Source: Porcisia hertigi (lineage: Eukaryota > Euglenozoa > Kinetoplastea > Trypanosomatida > Trypanosomatidae). Taken from it: a DNA stretch of 64,000 bases. A program made the translations under genes and the position numbers. The stretch is taken from assembly GCF_017918235.1 (NCBI RefSeq), contig NC_090585.1:62001-126000 (forward strand). Reading direction: 5' to 3'. Shown here one piece after another: positions 57,585 through 64,000 of this stretch; the first letter of the stretch is position 1; every line of letters starts with the position of its first letter. The notes below the pieces were generated by a model. It had not been told where the DNA came from. It was given only the letters and a program-made list of their open reading frames with translations, and made no database searches.

Positions 57585-58511
57585 TCACGCTTTGGCACGC
57601 TCAACCTGCTGAACAATCGCGTCAATGACCCCTACCAACGCCTCCACGGTCTGCGACGGAACCTCCTCCACGAAGGCACGACCCTTGTCCTCCGCAAGCG
57701 CCAAGTTCGGGTCGATCGGAATCGCGCCAAGGAACGCCACTTCGTACATCTCCGCCAGTTTCCTTCCGCCGCCCTTTGAGAAGATGTCGGTGCAGTGCGC
57801 GCAGTACGGACAGACAAAGCCAGACATATTCTCAACGATGCCGAGGCATCGTAGCCCCAACCTGTGGCAGAAAGACAATTCCTTCTTGACGTCGTCGGTG
57901 GAGACATCTTGGGGGGTAGTCACAACAACGGCACCGGAATGGTGGAAGCCGCGCAAGGCTTCGCAGAGCGTCAGGTGTTCATCACTCGTGCCGGGTGGGG
58001 TATCAATGATGAGATAATCCAACGGACCCCAGTTCACTTCTGTCACAAACTGCTTGATCATGGCGTCCTTTCTGGGGCCGCGCCACACCACAGCGTCCTT
58101 ATCGCTCGGAAGTAGATAGGCAATAGACATGACCTTCAAGTCAGCCGAGGGAGCTGTCTCCTCGGCAGAAGCGCCAGAGCGTTCAGGTACGGCCGCGTTC
58201 GCGTGCAGCGACACAGGCTCCCATCCCTTCTCTCCTCGGTAGACATCGCACCCCTCAAGACCGCAGATCTTGGGCACACTCGGGCCGCATATGTCCACGT
58301 CGAGCAATCCAACCTGTTTGTGATGCACATGTGTCAGAGCAAGGGCAAGCTGGCATGCGACGGTCGACTTCCCAACGCCGCCTTTGCCGCTAAGAACGAG
58401 AATTATGTTCTTCACGTGGGCAAGCCCCGTGGCCTCCACAGCTACAGCGGCAGCACTACCACTGGCATCGGAAGGGGGCGCCGCGCCCCCTGCCACGGAC
58501 GGCGTTGTCAT
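57585..58511 (-). CDS. Cytosolic Fe-S cluster scaffold ATPase, Cfd1/NUBP2 type
   Basis: P-loop NTPase of the Mrp/NBP35 family. With NBP35 it forms the scaffold on which cytosolic and nuclear 4Fe-4S clusters are built. The deviant Walker A GKGGVGKST is at 42-50, DVDICGPSVP at 71-80, IIDTPPGTSDEH at 168-179, and the cluster-bridging CPYC at 234-237 (GFVCPYCAHC). The N-terminal four-Cys ferredoxin-like motif of NBP35 is absent, indicating Cfd1 rather than NBP35. An insert at about 95-125 lengthens the protein to 308 residues. The frame begins at TTG 58517; the ATG at 58511 is used. Its neighbours are mitochondrial and RNA-modification genes. Confidence 0.92.
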   Translation of the reverse strand: MTTPSVAGGAAPPSDASGSAAAVAVEATGLAHVKNIILVLSGKGGVGKSTVACQLALALTHVHHKQVGLLDVDICGPSVPKICGLEGCDVYRGEKGWEPVSLHANAAVPERSGASAEETAPSADLKVMSIAYLLPSDKDAVVWRGPRKDAMIKQFVTEVNWGPLDYLIIDTPPGTSDEHLTLCEALRGFHHSGAVVVTTPQDVSTDDVKKELSFCHRLGLRCLGIVENMSGFVCPYCAHCTDIFSKGGGRKLAEMYEVAFLGAIPIDPNLALAEDKGRAFVEEVPSQTVEALVGVIDAIVQQVERAKA

Positions 58512-59372
58512 CTGCAATAGTCCGTCCCGCTCGCTCCCTCTTTGCGGGCTTCCTAGAAAACAGTCTGCGGGACACCAGTGGTGGTAACAGTCGTCGTTCA
58601 GGGCAGATGAACAAAGAAGGAATCACAGGCGGCAGAGGCGAGAACCGATGCGGAGGAATAGGGGGAGGGGAGGCGAGGGGAGGCACAAAGGCTACGTGAA
58701 AAGAATGAATGACCGACGGTGGTGGTGATGGTGCGCGTGGTAGAGAGAAGTCGAAAAGAGGTGCAGAGGGAGCGTAAATAGAGGAAACACAGTACAAAAA
58801 TACCGTCAGTAATGCGATGCCATTTCTGCAGAGATTAAACAGTGATGCGCAACGGTGGGGGAAGAAGGGGGGGGGGGAAGAAGGGGGGGAGGGAGGGAGG
58901 GAGGACCGGATGTTCCAATTCTCCTCTGCCTGCTTTCACCCCAGCCACGGCGACTGGCACACACCGTGAGCGGCCCCCGATCAACATCTCTGGTTTGTAA
59001 TTCCGTACTGACAATAAAGTCGCCTCGTCAAGCAAACATGTTATTATAGATCTCTCTGCGTTAGTGGTTGTTTGTGAGTGAAGAACCCCTCAGCGAAAGC
59101 GGAGCGCTGATCCATGCGGAAGCCGCCGGGCGGACACAAGCGATGTGAGAGGCTGAGCGTGACATGACAGTCCCTCCTGTTGCTTGCCAGCCTCCCCACC
59201 CTCCTCCCTCTATATTGTTGCTGCCGGGAAGGGGGGAGGAGGGTGGGGAGGAGGACCCAACTGCTGTAGCGTTGAGGATACCTATCGTACACTGAAACGA
59301 GGAGAGAGCAAAAAAAAAGATCTGGCTGACGAAGTCATGACTTACCCGCGGGACTCACCGGGAGGGCAGCCG
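58512..59372. other. Intergenic between TMEM242-like gene and Cfd1
   Basis: No gene. Holds a purine block at 58655-58685 and a G-rich tract at 58857-58905 with G10. A further G-rich stretch lies near 59228-59255. These are C/U-rich in the transcript. Confidence 0.6.
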
Positions 59373-60335
59373 TCACTGACGTGTTCCCGCCTCCTCCTCC
59401 TCCTCCTCCGCCTTATGCTGGATGGCACCCCAAATCTCTTGCAGCTGCTGCCACGCCACCGTCGGTTGCGACAGATCGATTACGTAATGCACCAGCGGCG
59501 TATCCACCGCAGCCCCCTGTGACCTGGTAGCAGCGGTATCAGCCATTGCGCGTAGACGCTCCTCGTCACGTCCCATCTTGTCACGTACCCCTTGCTGCAG
59601 ATCACGCAGGGAGCGATACCCGCACAGGTACATGGCGGTTACCACCGTTGTGGTGAACCCTAAGAACGCAAACGTGGTTCCCCAAAAAAGGGCGCGGTAG
59701 GCCAATAACATATGTTGCCGAGACGTCAACCGCTGCTGCGATGCGGTTGTCGGTGTTGCCTCAGTCGCTGCAGCGGACTGGTCTTTAGGAGGTCCAAAAA
59801 GCAGATCCTCCAGTGGGTCGGTAGTGTTCTCAAAGAGTGAAGTGGTTTGGGAGGACGTCACGGTCGTGGCCGCATCACCGCTGTACGTCTCACCAAGTCC
59901 AGTAGTGCCGTTTACCCTCATCGCCGAACCCGGTCGGATGTACATCTCCTCCATCTCCCTCGCACCAGGCAGCTGCGCATGCAATTCTTGCAAGGTCGGA
60001 ATCATCGCCTCAATCTCTTTCGCACTGGGCACGTTGTCGCCGTTCACCTGGGAAGGACTCCATTGGAATGGCAAGCCGCGGCGGAACCCCCTAACCGTAT
60101 GGCCAGAGGCTTCGGGATGGGGCGATGGAGCGGCCGCGTCTGCTGCTGCAACCTCTGCTGCCGAAACGTTCACTGAGGACGACGACGACGACGGCAGAGG
60201 TGAAGGATTCCCAACAAAAGTGCGCCGCAGCTCCACCACGACAGCACTGGGACAGCAAGCACGAGCAGCCAGCCTGTGGGGTCCGCAGCAAAACTCTGCC
60301 ACCGCGCTCATTGGGCACCGCACGAAAGTGCGCAT
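59373..60335 (-). CDS. One-pass membrane protein with TMEM242-like segment
   Basis: A 320-residue protein with Arg/Ala/Cys-rich, acid-poor N terminus (MRTFVRCPMS...RLAARACC) suggesting mitochondrial import, a disordered middle with a six-Ser run, and one membrane helix at about 214-238. The segment AYRALFWGTTFAFLGFTTTVV followed by CGYRSLRDLQQGVRDKM resembles, from memory, human TMEM242 ([20 protein letters not shown]...GVHSMKDFRSKM). TMEM242 helps assemble the ATP synthase c-ring. The first TMEM242 helix is not seen here, and a C-terminal domain ending in a Glu run is added. The gene lies directly after the ATP synthase subunit c gene. The frame extends upstream through a His-Thr repeat; ATG 60335 follows an acceptor by 18 nt. 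The family assignment is tentative. Confidence 0.75.
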   Translation of the reverse strand: MRTFVRCPMSAVAEFCCGPHRLAARACCPSAVVVELRRTFVGNPSPLPSSSSSSVNVSAAEVAAADAAAPSPHPEASGHTVRGFRRGLPFQWSPSQVNGDNVPSAKEIEAMIPTLQELHAQLPGAREMEEMYIRPGSAMRVNGTTGLGETYSGDAATTVTSSQTTSLFENTTDPLEDLLFGPPKDQSAAATEATPTTASQQRLTSRQHMLLAYRALFWGTTFAFLGFTTTVVTAMYLCGYRSLRDLQQGVRDKMGRDEERLRAMADTAATRSQGAAVDTPLVHYVIDLSQPTVAWQQLQEIWGAIQHKAEEEEEEAGTRQ

Positions 60336-61750
60336 TTTTGGGGGGGTCAACGACTTGGATAGCAAAGCGTGTGCGTGTGTGTGTGTGTGTGTGTGGAGAA
60401 AGAGAAAGAGGGGAAGGGGTGGGAGGGTTACACAGACTACGAAAAAGTGTGATGGTGCAAAAGTAGCTGCACGACGTTTCTTCCCCGACGACGGGGGCGG
60501 GGAGGGGAGAAGACCAAAGTGAAACACGCAGGCAAGGACAAGGGGAGAAGCTTCTCACGGCCGCCATCCTCCAAGGGCTTGAGGTGCAGTTTTCTCTGCA
60601 GACACTCCAGACACCTCCGATAGAGAGAGAAAGAGAGAGCAACTAGACGCCGCGTTTTGTTGGGAAAGGGGTGCAACTCTTCTCTCGTCACGTTTACTCT
60701 CCCCTCCCTCTGCCCACGTGTGTGTGTGTGTATGTGTGTGTGTGCGGTCGCACTTCCTCATTTAGTGTTTTTTCCGGGGAGGCGCTTCCCCGTTGACTAT
60801 TTTTGTGTTAGTTCAGTGGCCTTCGCCAAGCGCGCGGAAGGGAGAGGGGGATGAAGGAAGGGGAGAGTGCCGTCCACGAAGGCACCCACCGCATCCCTCC
60901 ATGGGCATCGCTTACAGCCTTTGGGGTCTCCTCCACCCTCCACCCCTCCCCACACCCGACTGCGAGTCTGCCGCTAGAGGCACGCGTGTCTGTACATGAT
61001 GCGCGCCCTCCCGTCACTTTCTCAAGAAGTGAGAAAGATAAAAGAGACCAGAACAATCCTCTAAAGTCACTACAGCACCCACCCGCATAGACGTCGTTGT
61101 TGTTGTTTTTTCGCAGAATGGGGACTTCCTGCGTTTTGTTGTTTTCGGTGCGGTGCTCTCGTTAGATGTCCTCGCCTCTCTTTTTTTCCACTTTTAAATA
61201 GTCTCCCCCCCTCCTCCTATTCGCGCCCTCATTAGAATTGGTTAGGGTCAAGTCGGTGTCACGGGGCTGCCGTCTGCGCTGCTATCCTTCCCACCATAAT
61301 TTCCCTCCAGACAGACAAGTTGCCTGCGGAGGGAGGGGGAAGAAGGTCGAGAGAACAGGAACACACCTCACCCACACAAGAGGCCACTGTTGGGTCCCCT
61401 ACCGCGGTCCGCTTCCCCGCCCCCCCCCCTTTGCGTGAATGTGCCTGTCACACCTCGCAACCGCGGCCCATTCAACCCCTTCGCTGGCATTATGACCCTC
61501 CCGCCCCCTCCCCCCGCCCGGGACACTCGGTGTGTCACACGTCAGTATGAAGTCTTCTCGACCCCTCCCCCTCTCATTCCACTTCACTAACCACTGCGCC
61601 CCCCCCCCTCCCTCCCCGCTAAGGGGTTGTGGGGAAAACAAGGGAGCTAGAAGGGGGAAGGAGGGGGGAGGAGGGGGAAGAGGAGGAGGAGGAGGAACAG
61701 GGTGACTACGCAGACACACACCGTACCGCTATCACAAGAGAGACTTTCCT
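60336..61750. other. Intergenic, 1.4 kb: ATP synthase c 3' flank
   Basis: No supported gene. GT repeats at 60368-60396 and 60718-60743. C-rich spots at 61420-61431, 61498-61528 and 61599-61618 become G-rich in RNA. A purine block at 61650-61702 becomes a long C/U tract in RNA just after the subunit c stop codon. A T8 run lies near 61180. Confidence 0.6.
60354..60430 (-). promoter_or_regulatory. Predicted spliced-leader acceptor of the TMEM242-like gene
   Basis: A C/U tract (CCCTTCCCCTCTTTCTCTTTCTCC) and CA repeat precede CCAAG with AG at 60354-60355, the first AG after the tract. The leader is about 18 nt, excluding the CA-coded N-terminal extension. Confidence 0.55.
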
Positions 61751-62071
61751 CTACGAAAAGAGCATGAGGAAGGCGAGCATCAGCGCGAACAGGCCGATGG
61801 CCTCCGTCAAGGCGAAGCCCAGAATGGCGTAGTTGAAGAGCATCTTGGTGAGGTTTGGCTGGCGCGCGCAGGCGATGAGGAGGGAGCCAAAGATGGTGCC
61901 GATACCCATGCCGACACCAGCGAGCGCGATAGCGGCGAGACCCGTACCAACGTAGTGCAGACCCTGGACGGAGATGGCCACAGTGGAGGCCTGGCGAGGA
62001 GCCACCACGAGCGCGCTGGACGCGGCAGCCGCGCGGCGGGCGACTGGCTGAGCAATAGCGCGGCGCATCAT
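61751..62071 (-). CDS. Mitochondrial ATP synthase subunit c (ATPase subunit 9)
   Basis: Proteolipid forming the rotor ring of the F1Fo ATP synthase. The first 28 or so residues ([20 protein letters not shown]) are a mitochondrial presequence. The mature part has two glycine-rich membrane helices (about 38-67 and 78-104), the polar loop ARQPNL (69-74) and the proton-carrying Glu90 in ALTEAIGLF. The 106-residue length fits trypanosomatid subunit c. In Leishmania, as I recall, this gene is on chromosome 26, sometimes as neighbouring copies; here only one copy is seen. Two adjacent ATGs (62071, 62068) follow an acceptor by 4 nt. It is followed in the array by the TMEM242-like gene. Confidence 0.97.
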   Translation of the reverse strand: MMRRAIAQPVARRAAAASSALVVAPRQASTVAISVQGLHYVGTGLAAIALAGVGMGIGTIFGSLLIACARQPNLTKMLFNYAILGFALTEAIGLFALMLAFLMLFS

Positions 62072-63177
62072 TTTACTTGCCCGGAGGGTGGACACGAAGA
62101 AGTTGTGGTGTGGAAGGGAAGGAAGGGAGGAAGAGTGCGAGACGAAAGAGCGTGTGTGGAACCGGCGACGGAGAAAGGGAGTGGACTGTGTCTTGCGGTG
62201 GGAGGGGGGTACCAGGATCACGGAGGCCTAAAAACTGAACTAAAATCTGACATCCCCCCCCAAAAAAAAAAGAAAAGGAGAGGGGGCGACGTGGAGCAGC
62301 GCATGTAGTGCAACCACAAGATGGAAGGCGTGGTGGTTGGGTAGCCCAAATAATGGCACAGTGGTAGATCGACAGAGAGAAGGTTCGCAAAGAGGACAGG
62401 GAAAGTGGATGAGGTGTACAAAGAGAAGGGAGAAAGGTTGAGCAGCGATGTCTTGCAAATGCGCATGAGACGCGAAGGGTAGAAGAGTGATAACGCGCGC
62501 AGTACAAACAAAAAAGAGCGTATGGACGCCACAAAACACACAGAAAAGCACTGGCGCGTCTGTGTACAGCAGCACTAGCAGTACTACAGAAGAGGGGGAA
62601 AAAAGAGATACGGTATAGGCGACCTTTAAGTCAACCTCCCACTCGTTTTCTGCAGCGAACCACCGTGAGCGGGCCACACAGCGCACAACGCGACTGCTCC
62701 GCCCTCATCTGTAGGAGGAGGCATGGGTTTACTTGTGCGACCCAACCTTAAGCTAGTGGTTCGACGCTCATTACTCAACCTACCCTCGGATATCAAAGTG
62801 AGTTGTGACGGTTGTCACACAACATGAGGGGGGTAAAAGAAAAAAGGGAAAGAGGACAGAAGCGCCAGCAGCCACGTCAGGGGGCCAAGAATGGCGTCTG
62901 CCCCTCCCTCCCTCCCTCCCCCACCACCACCACCACCACCACACCTTCAGCGGACATGCACCATCCCCACACGCTGGAAATGTTGCCAAGGGAAAGGATC
63001 GAGGAGACCTGTGCGGCCGCACACCGAAGAGGACCGAGTGACAGCTTGCGGAAACTCGGGGGTAGAGGTGGAGTAGGACCAAAATAAAAACGCCCAGAGA
63101 AGCTCAAAGTCTGTCGATGGGAGGGGAGGGAGGATTATGTAAGTTTTCGCGCCTTGCCAAGTGTGCACCAGAAAGGC
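62072..63177. other. Intergenic upstream of ATP synthase subunit c
   Basis: No gene. The 60 nt before the subunit c start is C/U-rich in RNA. A C9-A10 junction lies at 62254-62272, and a TCCC repeat passing into CCA repeats is at 62902-62941. Minus-strand frames here are hydrophobic, unsupported shadows of pyrimidine-rich sequence. Confidence 0.6.
62076..62136 (-). promoter_or_regulatory. Predicted spliced-leader acceptor of ATP synthase subunit c
   Basis: A C/U tract (CTCTTCCTCCCTTCCTTCCC at about 62114-62134) is followed by CGGGCAAG with AG at 62076-62077, the first AG after it. The leader is about 4 nt before the first ATG (62071). Confidence 0.55.
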
Positions 63178-64000
63178 TCAAGATAAAAGGGCGGTGAAGG
63201 CGCTCATCACACGTGCAAAGTGGGGGGACGACTCTGAAACACCTTCATCACCCAAGAGTTCAAGACACATCTCTGGTGCAGTGCGCTCATCTGCGCTCTC
63301 GTCGTCAGCCACCGCTGCGACGCTCTCCATGGCCCGCTGCACCATCGCCTGATCATCACCAGAGAGCTGAACCGGTGAAGTTCGGTAGAGCACCTCCAGC
63401 AGCCGAGCCAGCGCACGACTCGCCAAGACACTCGGCGACACATCGAGCAGCAGTACCAACTGCTCGAGCAGCTGCGAGTGAGAGGCAGTGGGTGCACACG
63501 ATTGCACAGCAGCGTGCACATGTGCCGCAAGCCGCTGCTGCTCGTTTCCATCGTTGGCAAACGCAAAACACAAAGCGAGGGCAATGGCCAATGGAATCGT
63601 GTGCTGGTCCGCCTGCACATCAGTGGATAGAACCAGCGCCTGCGTCGCATGCTGGCAAAGAAGTGCACGAAGAGGCCCTGCACTCATGCGCACCACGGAG
63701 TAGGTAACAGCGGCGATGGCACCGCAGAGCTCTGCCGAGGGACTCTCGCGTAGCATTGTCACCCATGCCTCCAGCTGAGTTGGCGATATCAACTCCTCTA
63801 CCCCTGATTGTCGAAGAAGAAGAAGGGTGTACACCACGCGGAAGACGAGTGGTAGCATGTCAAAGTCTCTCACCGTGTGCTGCAGCGCCATCTCTAGCGC
63901 CTCCGATGCAGGGGGAGTCAAAAAGGTTCGGGAGGATTGGGCCATAATGAGCAGCAGCTCCCAAGCGCTGTCCTCCGCCCACGCCGCCACCGCATTCCTC
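63178..64000 (-). CDS. Partial helical-repeat protein, 5' end beyond window
   Basis: The frame stays open to the window edge (codons upstream of 63990 read R-N-A-V), so the true start lies outside; the GTG at 63990 is not a start. The visible C-terminal part of about 273 residues is a Leu/Ala-rich helical solenoid (EELISPTQLEAWVTMLRESPSAELCGAIAAVTYSVVRMS; HSQLLEQLVLLLDVSPSVLASRALARLLEVLY) reminiscent of HEAT/ARM repeats. No specific family is recognised. It ends at 63178 in LLS. Confidence 0.7.
   Translation of the reverse strand, partial: RNAVAAWAEDSAWELLLIMAQSSRTFLTPPASEALEMALQHTVRDFDMLPLVFRVVYTLLLLRQSGVEELISPTQLEAWVTMLRESPSAELCGAIAAVTYSVVRMSAGPLRALLCQHATQALVLSTDVQADQHTIPLAIALALCFAFANDGNEQQRLAAHVHAAVQSCAPTASHSQLLEQLVLLLDVSPSVLASRALARLLEVLYRTSPVQLSGDDQAMVQRAMESVAAVADDESADERTAPEMCLELLGDEGVSESSPHFARVMSAFTALLS

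Noticed and set aside
1-64000. Strand-switch region, centromere or tRNA cluster
   Set aside because: Every supported gene is on the minus strand and no convincing tRNA A/B box pair was found by eye (for example GGTTCGACGC near 62757 lacks a matching box).
1-64000. CRISPR array from the many short repeats
   Set aside because: Repeats are uninterrupted microsatellites and homopolymers, not spaced direct repeats, and the genome is eukaryotic.

Overview
This 64-kb window looks like a trypanosomatid nuclear chromosome, most likely Leishmania or a close relative. All 25 supported protein genes lie on the minus strand, are intronless and are about 2.6 kb apart on average, as expected of one polycistronic transcription unit. 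Intergenic DNA is full of pyrimidine tracts (in transcript sense), long G/C homopolymers and CA/GT microsatellites, typical of trans-splicing and polyadenylation regions. From memory, SIR2rp1, EIF4E6, DHCH1 and ATP synthase subunit c in this relative order match Leishmania chromosome 26, and several also match a block of T. brucei chromosome 7. No tRNA, rRNA, CRISPR or strand-switch region was found. The species cannot be fixed from the sequence alone.

In transcription order (high to low coordinates), the right part holds: a partial helical-repeat gene cut by the window edge (63178-64000); mitochondrial ATP synthase subunit c; a one-pass membrane protein resembling TMEM242, a c-ring assembly factor; the cytosolic Fe-S scaffold ATPase Cfd1/NUBP2; a TruA-type pseudouridine synthase; a 97-residue protein with four CxxC pairs; an ALKBH8-like dioxygenase; the RNA-editing terminal uridylyltransferase RET2; and the ESCRT-III regulator IST1. 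A 3-kb gene-free stretch follows, with a possible SIDER-like retroposon relic and a 20-G run. Then come a TPR protein and a kinetoplastid protein of about 1823 residues with a likely mitochondrial presequence.

The left part holds VPS52 (GARP complex), a membrane-anchored nucleoside-hydrolase-like protein with a degraded catalytic Asp cluster, a cyclin, FolD/DHCH1, an ankyrin-fused 6-phosphofructo-2-kinase with a dead phosphatase half, the pre-mRNA 3'-processing subunit CFIm25, a possibly N-myristoylated protein, a double-GTPase EngA/Der, two unrecognised helical proteins, the cap-binding-family protein EIF4E6, a coiled-coil hypothetical, a lipid-droplet hydrolase (LDAH family) and SIR2rp1.

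The genes do not form one pathway, as usual for trypanosomatid arrays. Mitochondrial functions recur: ATP synthase c with a possible assembly factor, RET2 and EngA. So do RNA functions: CFIm25, EIF4E6, a pseudouridine synthase, an ALKBH8-like enzyme and RET2. Several proteins keep a fold but have lost signature residues (the kinase/phosphatase, the nucleoside-hydrolase-like protein, EIF4E6). Starts were set to ATG codons. Several longer open frames begin at GTG or TTG or run through CA/GT repeats and were trimmed. No clear undescribed multi-gene system was found. The strongest leads are the TMEM242-like/subunit c neighbours and a G-quadruplex-like run beside the CFIm25 stop codon.
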